From Pseudoalteromonas galatheae (GTDB lineage Bacteria > Pseudomonadota > Gammaproteobacteria > Enterobacterales > Alteromonadaceae): 64,000 bases of DNA. The DNA lies in the NCBI RefSeq assembly GCF_005886105.2, contig NZ_PNCO02000001.1, positions 186,001 through 250,000 on the forward strand, written 5' to 3'. The notes beneath the pieces were generated by a model. The model saw only the letters and a program-made list of their open reading frames with translations, did not search any database and had not been told where the DNA came from. Positions 19,321-28,041 of the stretch are shown in pieces. The position numbers were made by a program, and so were the translations under genes. Numbering within the stretch: position 1 is the first letter of the stretch; each line of letters begins with the position of its first letter.

Positions 19321-20384
19321 CTAAACGTCTTCTAGTGGTCGCGGGCGGTACAGGTGGACATATTTTTCCAGGTATTGCAGTGGCACAATTTTTACAAGCG
19401 CAGGCTTGGCAAGTGAGCTGGGTTGGCACTGCGGACCGAATGGAAGCCGATGTGGTGCCGCGTTACGGTTTTGAAATTGATTTTATTGCCATGAAAGGTG
19501 TCCGAGGTAATGGGGTCAAACGATTACTAACCGCACCATTTATGGTTTTAAAAGCGGTACTTGCAGCTAAGCGTATTTTACAACAACGTAAACCTGATGT
19601 GGTGTTAGCTATGGGTGGTTATGTAACAGGTCCTGTAGGTGTTGCTGCGAAGCTGCTTGGGATCCCTTTGGTGATCCATGAGCAAAACGCGGTTGCGGGT
19701 ATGAGCAATAAGTTGCTGGCGAAAATTGCAAGTCGCGTATTGGCGGGTTTTCCCGGCGCATTCAGTGAAAAGCTCGCTCAGGTTGTGGGGAATCCGGTAC
19801 GTGCAAGCGTTGCCGAGATTAGCGATAAACCCGTTTCAGTGCCGTTAAATCTATTAATTGTCGGTGGTTCATTGGGAGCAAAGGCACTGAATGAAACCGT
19901 GCCAGAAGGACTCAAGTTACTAAAGCAACAGGTGGCCAGTATCGCATTAAATATTCGTCATCAAAGCGGTAAACATAACCAAGACGATACACAACAACGA
20001 TATGAAAGTGCGGGCATTAATGCTGAGGTCAGCGAGTTCATTCATGATATGGACGCCGCATACGCTTGGGCTGATCTGGTTATTTGCCGCGCAGGTGCGT
20101 TGACCGTAAGTGAGATAGCCGCAGCTGGGAAAACGGCGATTTTTGTGCCTTTTCCACATGCCGTTGACGATCACCAGACGGCTAACGCGCAATTTTTAGT
20201 GTCTGCTGGGGCTGCTTTTATATTGCAGCAAACTGCACTGACGCCAGAAACGCTAGCAACTACACTGCAGCCACTTGTTATTGAGCCGCAAAAAATTGCG
20301 ACGATGGCAGCAAAAGCGAGACAATGCGGCAAGTCGGAGGCAACAGCGAAAGTTGCCCAAATTTGTACAGAATTATCGAACTAG
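19317..20384 (+). CDS. murG: Lipid II synthase MurG
   Basis: This 355-aa GT28 glycosyltransferase acts at the inner face of the inner membrane and adds GlcNAc to lipid I to form lipid II. The N-terminal GGTGGHIFPGIAVA loop, MGGYVTGP, HEQNAVAGMSNK, and the donor-binding GGSLGAKALN and RAGALTVSEIAAAG motifs are all visible. Length matches E. coli MurG (355). It starts within the ftsW stop. Confidence 0.97.
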   Translation: MTKRLLVVAGGTGGHIFPGIAVAQFLQAQAWQVSWVGTADRMEADVVPRYGFEIDFIAMKGVRGNGVKRLLTAPFMVLKAVLAAKRILQQRKPDVVLAMGGYVTGPVGVAAKLLGIPLVIHEQNAVAGMSNKLLAKIASRVLAGFPGAFSEKLAQVVGNPVRASVAEISDKPVSVPLNLLIVGGSLGAKALNETVPEGLKLLKQQVASIALNIRHQSGKHNQDDTQQRYESAGINAEVSEFIHDMDAAYAWADLVICRAGALTVSEIAAAGKTAIFVPFPHAVDDHQTANAQFLVSAGAAFILQQTALTPETLATTLQPLVIEPQKIATMAAKARQCGKSEATAKVAQICTELSN

Positions 20385-20392
20385 GATATTAA

Positions 20393-21826
20393 ATGGAAGC
20401 TTCAAGCAGAAGAGCAATGCGACGTATCAACACCATCCACTTTATCGGAATTGGTGGTGCTGGTATGGGTGGGATTGCAGAAGTGCTGGCCTTTGAAGGT
20501 TACCGAATTACAGGCTCAGATATCGCCAAAAGTACGATGACAGAGCGATTAACAAATATGGGCGCCGAGATCTTTATCGGCCACCAAGCTGAAAATGTAA
20601 AAATGGCTGATGTGGTTGTGGTATCGAGTGCAATCAACGACCAAAACCCAGAGATCCAAGCGGCGAAGGCAAACCGTACGCCAATCGTTCGCCGCGCCGA
20701 AATGCTCGCTGAGTTGATGCGCTTTCGTCACGGGATTGCGGTAGCAGGAACACATGGTAAGACCACAACGACGAGCCTGATTGCGAGTATTTTTGCGCGG
20801 GCTGAGCTGGATCCAACCTTTATTATCGGTGGCTTGCTTAATAGTGCTGGCAGTAATGCCAAAGTGGGCAGCAGTGAATACCTTATCGCAGAAGCGGACG
20901 AGAGTGATGCATCGTTTTTGCATTTGCAGCCGATGGTGTCAGTGGTCACGAATATCGAAGAAGACCACATGGATACTTACGAGGGTGACTTCGAAAAAAT
21001 GAAAGACACCTACATCGAGTTTATCCATAACTTACCATTTTATGGTCTGGCAGTGGTGTGTATCGATTCGCCGGTCGTAAGAGAATTATTGCCACGCTTT
21101 GCAAGGCCGACCATCACGTATGGTGAGGCTAACGATGCGGATTATCAGTTACTGGACTTCAAGCAAACACAAAGTGAATCACACTTTAAAGTCAGAACCA
21201 AAGACGGTGAGTTACTTGAAGTGAAGCTAAATATGCCAGGTAAGCACAACGCATTGAATGCGCTGGCATCTATTGCGGTTGCAAAAGATCACAATATTGA
21301 AAACGAAGCGATTTATCAGGCATTAGCCAATTTTGAAGGCGTAGGACGTCGATTCCAGCATTACGGCTCATTCAATAATGAAGTGGGTGAGGTGATGCTG
21401 GTTGATGATTATGGTCACCACCCGTCTGAGGTTGCGATGACGATAAAAGCCGCTAAGTCTGGTTGGCCTGATAAGCGTTTGGTTATGATTTATCAGCCAC
21501 ATCGCTATAGCCGAACACGCGATTTATATGAAGATTTCGTAAAAGTGCTTTGCGATGTTGATAAACTACTGCTGTTAGATGTATATAGTGCCGGCGAAGC
21601 GCCCATCGTTGGTGCGGATAGTAAAAGTTTGTGTCGTAGTCTCCGTCAACGTGGCGTTGAGCCGATCCATATCAGTGACCATGGTGAATTGGCTAAAGTG
21701 TTGGCAAGCACTATGGCTGATGGTGACTTAGTGTTGACGCAAGGGGCTGGCAATATAGGTCAAATCGTTAAGCAGTTAGCCACAACCGGGCTATCGATAG
21801 CGCAGTTAAAACAGAGTGAATTATGA
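20393..21826 (+). CDS. murC: UDP-MurNAc--L-alanine ligase MurC
   Basis: This 477-aa enzyme starts the peptide stem by adding L-Ala to UDP-MurNAc. [12 protein letters not shown] (~16-27) and the ATP loop GTHGKTTTT (119-127) are intact, as are [10 protein letters not shown] and [10 protein letters not shown]. The start at 20393 follows AGGATATTA; a second ATG eight codons on is also possible. It is one of the few cluster genes not overlapping its upstream neighbour (8-base gap after murG). The end overlaps ddl as ATGA. Confidence 0.97.
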   Translation: MEASSRRAMRRINTIHFIGIGGAGMGGIAEVLAFEGYRITGSDIAKSTMTERLTNMGAEIFIGHQAENVKMADVVVVSSAINDQNPEIQAAKANRTPIVRRAEMLAELMRFRHGIAVAGTHGKTTTTSLIASIFARAELDPTFIIGGLLNSAGSNAKVGSSEYLIAEADESDASFLHLQPMVSVVTNIEEDHMDTYEGDFEKMKDTYIEFIHNLPFYGLAVVCIDSPVVRELLPRFARPTITYGEANDADYQLLDFKQTQSESHFKVRTKDGELLEVKLNMPGKHNALNALASIAVAKDHNIENEAIYQALANFEGVGRRFQHYGSFNNEVGEVMLVDDYGHHPSEVAMTIKAAKSGWPDKRLVMIYQPHRYSRTRDLYEDFVKVLCDVDKLLLLDVYSAGEAPIVGADSKSLCRSLRQRGVEPIHISDHGELAKVLASTMADGDLVLTQGAGNIGQIVKQLATTGLSIAQLKQSEL

Positions 21827-22734
21827 GTAGTCAGTTTGGAAAAGTAGCCGTATTACTTGGCGGTAGTTCAGCAGAGCGAGAGGTGTCGCTAAAGTCTGGT
21901 AATGCAGTGTTAAATGCTTTCGTTAACCAAGGTGTTGATGCGATTGCTTTTGATCCAGCAGAACGTAATTTATGGCAACTTAAAGACCTAGGTGTGGATC
22001 GTGTATTCATCGCACTGCATGGCCGTGGCGGTGAAGATGGCACTATTCAAGGTGCGCTTGAGTTTATGGGGATACCATACACAGGAAGCGGTGTACTTGG
22101 TAGTGCGCTTGCAATGGATAAAGTCCGCTGTAAGCATCTTTTTCAGTCTGCTAAGTTAAGTACGGCACCTTATGCTGTGGTAAGCAAAGAGACGGGTTTT
22201 GACGCTAAGGCGCTAATCGCTGAGTTTGGTAAAGTCATGGTAAAACCAAGCCACGAAGGCTCAAGTATAGGTATGGCTCAGGCAGACAGCGAAGAGACCC
22301 TGACTGCGGCATTAAATAATGCCTTTAAATTTGACGATCAAGTTCTCGTTGAACAATGGATCACTGGACGTGAATTTACCGTGTCTATGCTTGGTAAAGA
22401 GGCATTGCCTGTTATTGAAATGCGTACGCCTCGTGGTTTTTATGACTATGAAGCGAAATACCAAGTTAATAGTACAGAGTATTATTGTCCGGCAGATATT
22501 AGCGCTGCACATACTGAGCAATTACAAGTGATGGCAAAGCACGCTTTTGAATTGGTTGGTGCCACTGGTTGGGGACGTGTAGACGCCATGCAAGATGAAC
22601 AGGGCCATTTCTATCTACTCGAGGTAAATACCGTACCTGGTATGACCGAAAAGTCATTGGTGCCGATGGCAGCAAAAGCGGTGGGTGTAAGTTTTGAGCA
22701 ATTAGTTGTTCGCATTTTGGAGCAAACGCTTTAA
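21823..22734 (+). CDS. ddl: D-alanine--D-alanine ligase
   Basis: This 303-aa ATP-grasp enzyme makes D-Ala-D-Ala for MurF. Visible are [17 protein letters not shown] at the N-terminus, [25 protein letters not shown] and the metal-binding [15 protein letters not shown]. It is the short DdlB-type found in dcw clusters. It overlaps murC by four bases and ends one base before the ftsQ ATG. Confidence 0.97.
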   Translation: MSSQFGKVAVLLGGSSAEREVSLKSGNAVLNAFVNQGVDAIAFDPAERNLWQLKDLGVDRVFIALHGRGGEDGTIQGALEFMGIPYTGSGVLGSALAMDKVRCKHLFQSAKLSTAPYAVVSKETGFDAKALIAEFGKVMVKPSHEGSSIGMAQADSEETLTAALNNAFKFDDQVLVEQWITGREFTVSMLGKEALPVIEMRTPRGFYDYEAKYQVNSTEYYCPADISAAHTEQLQVMAKHAFELVGATGWGRVDAMQDEQGHFYLLEVNTVPGMTEKSLVPMAAKAVGVSFEQLVVRILEQTL

Positions 22735-22735
22735 T

Positions 22736-23521
22736 ATGCGAGCATTTTTGGCAGGGTTGAAGCTGATCGGTTCAAGAGTGAACTGGCCCCTTTTCTGGGG
22801 ACTTAGCTTCTTCTTTGTGGTGATTTTTACATTGGTGAGAGGAACATACTGGGTAAGTGATTGGTTAGTTGCACATCATGATGCGCAAATAAAAACACTC
22901 AAAGTACTCGGTAAACCACATTACACCAATGAAGATGACATTGTGGCGGCAATTAAAACCGCAGATTTAAATAGTTTTTTTGAACTTGATGTAAAAGCAG
23001 TCCACAAGGCGGTAAAGTCTTTGCCTTGGATTGCGACAGTGTCAGTCAGAAAACAATGGCCGGATACGCTGCAAGTCTATGTGGTGGAACATAAGCCGGT
23101 TGCGCATTGGAACAGCGATTCATTACTCAATGATGATGGTGAAGTATTCCAAGCAAGCAGTAACAAGTTGCCGCAGGGGCTGCCTGAATTATATGGCCCT
23201 GAAGGGAGTGCTGAAGAAGCATGGCAAACATTTAAGCAGTTTAAAGCCTTGTTGGCGGTAAATCAGTTTACGTTGGAAAGTTTAGCGCTTTCAGAACGAT
23301 TTGCTTGGCAGCTATGGCTGGACAATGGGATCCGATTAAATTTAGGGCGTGAAGACAAAGCCAAACGAGTACAACGTTTTATTGACGTGTATCCACGTAT
23401 GGAGCGGCCTGAAGGTAAAGTAATCGATGTCATTGATTTACGCTACGACACGGGACTGGCAGTGAGTTGGAAAGAACCTACTGAGCAGCAAGAACAACAA
23501 AATAACAAGAGTGAAGCATGA
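22736..23521 (+). CDS. ftsQ: Cell division protein FtsQ
   Basis: This 261-aa bitopic divisome protein has one transmembrane helix (~18-38), then a POTRA domain beginning near IKTLKVLGKPHYTNEDDI and the FtsQ beta domain. It binds FtsL and FtsB and recruits them to the septum. I take the ATG at 22736 (MRAFLAGLKLIG) directly after the ddl stop; the longer frame begins at a TTG inside ddl with no better ribosome site. The C-terminal tail is Gln/Glu-rich. The stop overlaps the ftsA start. Confidence 0.94.
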   Translation: MRAFLAGLKLIGSRVNWPLFWGLSFFFVVIFTLVRGTYWVSDWLVAHHDAQIKTLKVLGKPHYTNEDDIVAAIKTADLNSFFELDVKAVHKAVKSLPWIATVSVRKQWPDTLQVYVVEHKPVAHWNSDSLLNDDGEVFQASSNKLPQGLPELYGPEGSAEEAWQTFKQFKALLAVNQFTLESLALSERFAWQLWLDNGIRLNLGREDKAKRVQRFIDVYPRMERPEGKVIDVIDLRYDTGLAVSWKEPTEQQEQQNNKSEA

Positions 23522-24750
23522 CAAAGTCGGCAGAAAGAAACTTAGTGATTGGATTAGATGTTGGCACATCAAAGGTCGTCGCCACAGTTGGGGAGATCAC
23601 TGTGGACAATCAACTTAGTATTGTCGGTGTCGGACGCCAAGAGTCTCACGGCATGGATAAGGGCGGGGTAAACGATTTAGACCTCGTTTCTGAGTCTATT
23701 AAACGCGCTGTAGATGAAGCCGAGCTAATGGCTGATTGCAGAATAAGCTCGGTTTATTTGGGGATTTCAGGCAAACATATTCAGTGTCAAAACGAAAGTG
23801 GCGTGGTGGCAATAAACAATGCTGAAGTCACTGACGATGATATTGCCAATGTTATTCACATTGCACGTTCTGTACCTATGTCTGCCGAACGCAAAATGCT
23901 GCACTCATTGCCGCAAGAATATAGCATCGACATGCAAGAGGGGATCAAAAACCCTCTGGGTATGAGTGGCGTAAGGATGGAAGCGAAAGCACATATCATT
24001 ACGTGTTCAAATGACATGGCAAAGAATATTGAAAAGTGTGTTGAACGCTGTGGTTTACAGGTAGACCAATTAACGTTTAACGCTTTGGCGTCATGTTACT
24101 CAGTGTTGACTGATGATGAAAAAGAGCTTGGTGTTGCGGTATTAGATATCGGTGGTGGCACCATGGATATTGCGATTTATGTAAATGGTGCGCTGCGCCA
24201 TACTGCTGTGATCCCGGTCGCGGGTAATCAGGTTACTGGCGATATAGCAAAAATATTTAGAACACCTATTTCGCATGCCGAGTCTCTGAAAGTACAATAT
24301 GCCTTCGCGTCGAGCCAAATGGCATCAAGCGAAGAAACCATCGAAGTACCAAGTGTTGGTGGACGCCCTGCTCGGGTAATGTCTCGCCATACTTTGTCTG
24401 AGGTGGTAGAGCCAAGATTTAGAGAATTGTTTGAGCTTGCACAAGAAGAATTACGTCGCTCAGGTTTTGAAGATCAAATTGCGGCAGGTCTTGTTATCAC
24501 TGGCGGTAGCGCCAAGATGCAAGGTGCACAAGAAGTCGCAGAAGATATATTCCAAATGCCAGTAAGAATAGGTAAACCAATTGGCATTAAGGGATTAACA
24601 GATTATGTTGATGACCCTGCATATGCAACGGCGGTAGGTTTGTTACAATACGGCCGTTCACTACAATCGATGAATGCACAGAAATCGAAAGTAGATGCAG
24701 AGGGGAGTTGGTGGAACCGTGTTACAAAATGGTTCCAAGGCGAGTTTTAA
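23518..24750 (+). CDS. ftsA: Cell division actin homologue FtsA
   Basis: This 410-aa actin-like ATPase tethers FtsZ to the inner membrane and signals to the late divisome. The phosphate-1 loop GLDVGTSKV is at the N-terminus, SHUT/1C domain follows (~80-165), phosphate-2 LDIGGGTMDIA and the adenosine motif TGGSAKMQG come later, and a C-terminal amphipathic helix (SWWNRVTKWFQGEF) provides membrane anchoring. Length is typical. The gene is followed after 21 bases by ftsZ. Confidence 0.97.
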   Translation: MTKSAERNLVIGLDVGTSKVVATVGEITVDNQLSIVGVGRQESHGMDKGGVNDLDLVSESIKRAVDEAELMADCRISSVYLGISGKHIQCQNESGVVAINNAEVTDDDIANVIHIARSVPMSAERKMLHSLPQEYSIDMQEGIKNPLGMSGVRMEAKAHIITCSNDMAKNIEKCVERCGLQVDQLTFNALASCYSVLTDDEKELGVAVLDIGGGTMDIAIYVNGALRHTAVIPVAGNQVTGDIAKIFRTPISHAESLKVQYAFASSQMASSEETIEVPSVGGRPARVMSRHTLSEVVEPRFRELFELAQEELRRSGFEDQIAAGLVITGGSAKMQGAQEVAEDIFQMPVRIGKPIGIKGLTDYVDDPAYATAVGLLQYGRSLQSMNAQKSKVDAEGSWWNRVTKWFQGEF

Positions 24751-24771
24751 TACTCAAGTCGGAGAGTGAAG

Positions 24772-26016
24772 ATGTTTGATATTATGGAACAGCACAGCGA
24801 AGAAGCTGTCATTAAAGTCATCGGTGTCGGTGGCGGCGGCGGTAACGCCGTAGAACACATGGTAAACCAAGAAATTGAAGGTGTACGTTTTATCGTAGCG
24901 AATACTGACGCACAAGCGTTACGCCGTTCGTCTGCGGATATTACCGTACAGCTAGGTACTCAGATTACCTCAGGTCTTGGAGCTGGCGCAAACCCAGAAG
25001 TGGGCCGCAGCGCAGCAGAAGAAGATCTAGAAACCATCAAGAGCAGCCTTGAAGGCGCAGACATGGTATTTATCGCAGCCGGTATGGGCGGTGGTACAGG
25101 TACCGGTGCCGCACCTGTTGTTGCTCGTGCAGCAAAAGAACTAGGTATTTTGACTGTGGCTGTAGTAACGCGTCCTTTCGATCTCGAGGGTAAAAAGCGC
25201 ATGGCTGCGGCTGAGCAAGGTATTGCTGAGTTGTCAGAAATTGTAGATTCACTTATTACAATTCCAAACAACAAATTGCTTAAAGTTCTTGGTAAAGGGA
25301 CTACACTGCTAGATGCCTTCGCTAAAGCAAATGACGTGCTCTATGGCGCGGTACAAGGTATTGCAGAGTTGATCACACGTTCAGGTCTAATCAACGTTGA
25401 CTTTGCGGATGTGAGAACCGTGATGTCAGCAATGGGGACTGCAATGATGGGGACGGCTTCGGCAACAGGTCCTGATCGTGCACAAGAAGCTGCGGAAGCC
25501 GCGATCTCTAGCCCGCTTTTAGAAGATGTGGACCTAACTGGCGCGAAAGGTATTTTGGTAAATATTACCGCTGGCATGGACATTACAATCGAAGAGTTTG
25601 AGGTCGTTGGTAACCATGTGAAAGCGTTAGCATCTGAAAACGCGACTGTGGTAGTGGGTGCTGTTATTGACCCTGAAATGAGCGAAGAGCTAAGAGTGAC
25701 CGTGGTTGCTACCGGCTTAGGTGGTGACCGTCGTCCGCAATTTGGTATTGTAGACAATGGCTTTAGACAAGCCTCAGGCTCAGATGCAGTAGGTGGCACA
25801 CAAACTAGCTCACAAACGAGCATGTATGTGCCAAGCTTTACGCAACCACAAACATCAGCGGCAGAACCTGAGCAACCAGCTGAAGCGCCTGCACCACAAG
25901 TACAAGAGCAGAAGCCACAACAAGCTTCTAGTTCAACAAGTGCAAAAGGTAACGACAGTAAAGAGAAAGGTGACTACTTCGATATTCCGGCTTTTTTACG
26001 TAAGCAGTCAGACTAA
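24772..26016 (+). CDS. ftsZ: Cell division tubulin homologue FtsZ
   Basis: This 414-aa GTPase polymerises into the Z ring. The GTP-binding tubulin signature GGGTGTG is at 106-112, [10 protein letters not shown] near the N-terminus and NVDFADV in the T7 region. A Gln/Pro/Ala-rich disordered linker (~320-395) leads to the C-terminal peptide [14 protein letters not shown], which binds FtsA and ZipA. The start is the ATG at 24772 (MFDIMEQ), six bases after GGAGA; a GTG two codons earlier overlaps the ribosome site. A separate promoter for lpxC follows. Confidence 0.98.
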   Translation: MFDIMEQHSEEAVIKVIGVGGGGGNAVEHMVNQEIEGVRFIVANTDAQALRRSSADITVQLGTQITSGLGAGANPEVGRSAAEEDLETIKSSLEGADMVFIAAGMGGGTGTGAAPVVARAAKELGILTVAVVTRPFDLEGKKRMAAAEQGIAELSEIVDSLITIPNNKLLKVLGKGTTLLDAFAKANDVLYGAVQGIAELITRSGLINVDFADVRTVMSAMGTAMMGTASATGPDRAQEAAEAAISSPLLEDVDLTGAKGILVNITAGMDITIEEFEVVGNHVKALASENATVVVGAVIDPEMSEELRVTVVATGLGGDRRPQFGIVDNGFRQASGSDAVGGTQTSSQTSMYVPSFTQPQTSAAEPEQPAEAPAPQVQEQKPQQASSSTSAKGNDSKEKGDYFDIPAFLRKQSD

Positions 26017-26041
26017 AGTTGGTATAAAAAACAAACAAAGA

Positions 26042-26070
26042 TTGGCAGTTTGGTGGAACTATGTTATACT
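26042..26070 (+). promoter_or_regulatory. Promoter of lpxC
   Basis: TTGGCA (26042-26047), 17 bp, TATACT (26065-26070) lies between the ftsZ stop and lpxC. This is a strong sigma-70 promoter, so lpxC can be transcribed independently of the dcw operon. No terminator was seen between ftsZ and lpxC, so read-through is also likely. Confidence 0.7.
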
Positions 26071-26104
26071 CCGCCGCCTATCTAGAATTTAAGTGGGCGA
26101 ATAT

Positions 26105-27028
26105 ATGATTAAACAACGTACGATTGCACAAGTCGTTAAAGCCACAGGTGTAGGTTTACACAAAGGTGAAAAGGTCACGATCACTCTCCGACCAGCTGGT
26201 GTGAATACAGGTGTTGTATTTCGCCGCGTTGATCTAGACCCTGTTGTTGATTTTGAAACAACACCGGAAGCTGTGGGCGACACGCAACTGTGTACGTGTT
26301 TAACAAATAAAGATGGCGTTCGCTTGTCTACTACCGAGCACTTGATTGCTGCGGTCGCTGCGCTTGGGATTGATAATCTCATCGTAGAGCTAGACAGCGC
26401 CGAAGTGCCTATTATGGATGGCAGTGCATTGCCATTCATCTACTTAATTCAAAAAGGCGGTATTGAAGAGCAAAACGCTGCCAAGCGCTTTATTCGCATC
26501 AAAGAAAAAGTGCGTGTTGAAGATGGCGACAAGTGGGCTGAAATTGAACCTTACGATGGTTTCCACATCGACTTTGAAATCGACTTCAATCACCCAGCGA
26601 TCAATGCTAGCCGCCAACGTATTGGATTAGACATTACCGCGCAAAGCTTTACTGAAGAGATCAGTCGTGCTCGTACTTTCGGTTTTATGCGTGATATCGA
26701 ATACATGCATGCAAACAACCTAGCCTTAGGTGGTAGCATGGACAATGCGGTTGTTTTAGATCAGTTTAAAGTATTAAATCCAGATGGCCTGCGCTATGCG
26801 GATGAGTTTGTTAAACACAAGATCTTAGACTGTGTGGGTGATATGTTTATGGCAGGTCACAACATTTTAGGTAAGATTTCATGCTATAAATCAGGCCACG
26901 GCCTAAACAATATGTTGCTTCGTGAAATCATGGCAACTGAGTCAGCATGGGAGTGGGCGACATTCGAAGAGCCAGTCAGTATGCCAGCGCCAGGAATGGA
27001 AGCGGGTATCAATACCGCAACGGCATAA
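26105..27028 (+). CDS. lpxC: UDP-3-O-acyl-GlcNAc deacetylase LpxC
   Basis: This 307-aa zinc enzyme catalyses the committed step of lipid A synthesis. Zinc ligands are in [13 protein letters not shown] (His79) and [11 protein letters not shown] (His and Asp near 238-242), with the general base in MDGSALPF. I chose ATG 26105 ([19 protein letters not shown]), which matches the family N-terminus; the GTG four codons earlier is unlikely. Length is close to the E. coli enzyme. The C-terminal tail is short and Ala/Gly-rich, the region used by FtsH for degradation in enterics. Confidence 0.97.
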   Translation: MIKQRTIAQVVKATGVGLHKGEKVTITLRPAGVNTGVVFRRVDLDPVVDFETTPEAVGDTQLCTCLTNKDGVRLSTTEHLIAAVAALGIDNLIVELDSAEVPIMDGSALPFIYLIQKGGIEEQNAAKRFIRIKEKVRVEDGDKWAEIEPYDGFHIDFEIDFNHPAINASRQRIGLDITAQSFTEEISRARTFGFMRDIEYMHANNLALGGSMDNAVVLDQFKVLNPDGLRYADEFVKHKILDCVGDMFMAGHNILGKISCYKSGHGLNNMLLREIMATESAWEWATFEEPVSMPAPGMEAGINTATA

Positions 27029-27059
27029 GCTTCTTAGGCTAATATAGTTTGATAAAAAG

Positions 27060-27083
27060 TGACGCTAAGGCGTCATTTTTTTT
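27060..27083 (+). terminator. Terminator between lpxC and dciA (convergent)
   Basis: TGACGC-TAAG-GCGTCA followed by eight T residues. The right arm is also the end (stop codon and last codon) of the convergent gene on the minus strand. It marks the end of the lpxC transcript. Confidence 0.8.
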
Positions 27084-27573
27084 GCGTTGTGTTTGCGTGT
27101 TTAGCGAGTCTTTCTAGTTTTGCTTTAAGCGATGGTGGCGCGGATTGCGCTAGCGCTAGCAAATGCTCGCCAGTGGCTTGGCTCATACTTCGATTGGCTT
27201 GATAGGTCGAAGATTGGGATTCCACCTTATTTGAGAGACGCTGTTGAGCTTCTGGATTGGTGGTAATTTTCACTAACGCACAGTCATGTAATCCCACTTT
27301 TCTAAATGCACTGAGAATATCCATTTTTAAAAAGTTTAGCCGAGTAGCAAGCGTTGCTGAAGCCGCTTCTATCGTCAGTGTCCCCTCTTTGTAGTGAGCA
27401 ACACGGCACTTCTTACTCAAAATAGGGCCTAGAGTGTCTTCCAAACAGCTCTGTAACTGTGCCGCTTGGGCGCTTTTTTGACCATATTGATTGAGTTTAT
27501 CTGACCACCCCCCCATCACTTCATCAAGCGGTTTTGGATTGTAGCGATTTTTAGCCAATGACTTACTTCCCAT
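27073..27573 (-). CDS. dciA: DUF721 protein, DciA-like replicative helicase operator
   Basis: This 166-aa cytoplasmic protein has a DUF721 (KH-like) domain at residues ~25-115, including LTIEAASATLATRLNFLKMDILSAFRK, followed by a polar, Gln/Ser-rich and probably disordered tail ending in Lys residues. DciA proteins help load the replicative helicase DnaB in bacteria without DnaC/DnaI. A DUF721 gene in this position, between lpxC and secA and divergent from secA, is a known arrangement in gammaproteobacteria and takes the place of the secM gene of E. coli. The family call is fairly firm; the specific function is inferred from the family. Confidence 0.75.
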   Translation of the reverse strand: MGSKSLAKNRYNPKPLDEVMGGWSDKLNQYGQKSAQAAQLQSCLEDTLGPILSKKCRVAHYKEGTLTIEAASATLATRLNFLKMDILSAFRKVGLHDCALVKITTNPEAQQRLSNKVESQSSTYQANRSMSQATGEHLLALAQSAPPSLKAKLERLAKHANTTQKK

Positions 27574-28041
27574 AGGTTGAAAAATAAAAAATAACCGCCA
27601 TATCGGGATAATACGGAGTTAAATTACTCCGCACTGGTGGTTTCTCAGTCTACTAAGTATATCAGAGAGAAATTTTTGAGAAATCCAAAAGTACCAACAT
27701 TTGTTGTCGAAAGCGCTTAGTTTTGTACTCGAATAAATGAGTCGAGTTAGGTGCCAACTAAACTTTATCACTTGCAACGCTACACTTACGCTCAACAGTA
27801 AAGATTTCTTGCAATTGAACTTGGTATTATTTACCCAATAAGGTTTGCAGAAACAAAGAGTCTGGTATGATAGGGCATAATTTTAACTCGGCAAGATACA
27901 AAATGCTCACTCCTAAATTGGCATAATGAAAACCGTAGTTTAGGAACGCTTTTGTCGCCAACAGGACAAGCGCGCCCCAGTCTTAATAACATAGGTTTAG
28001 AGACATGGGTCAGCCAATACACAGAGTGAAACGGTTTAAAC
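27574..28041. other. 468-bp divergent intergenic region dciA/secA
   Basis: No secM-like gene is seen. It holds a secA promoter candidate (27845-27871) and a 6-bp stem at 27614-27631 (CGGAGT/ACTCCG). Several very short reading frames are present. One of 23 codons starting at ATG 28005 ([20 protein letters not shown]...) runs out of frame into the start of secA. I see nothing else convincing. Confidence 0.5.
27845..27871 (+). promoter_or_regulatory. Candidate secA promoter
   Basis: TTGCAG (27845-27850), a short 15-bp spacer and the extended -10 TGGTATGAT (hexamer 27866-27871). It leaves a leader of roughly 165 bases before secA, long enough for regulation of SecA translation. Confidence 0.5.

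Noticed and set aside
27574..28041. secM gene upstream of secA
   Set aside because: No frame with a signal peptide and an arrest-type C-terminus is present; only very short frames.
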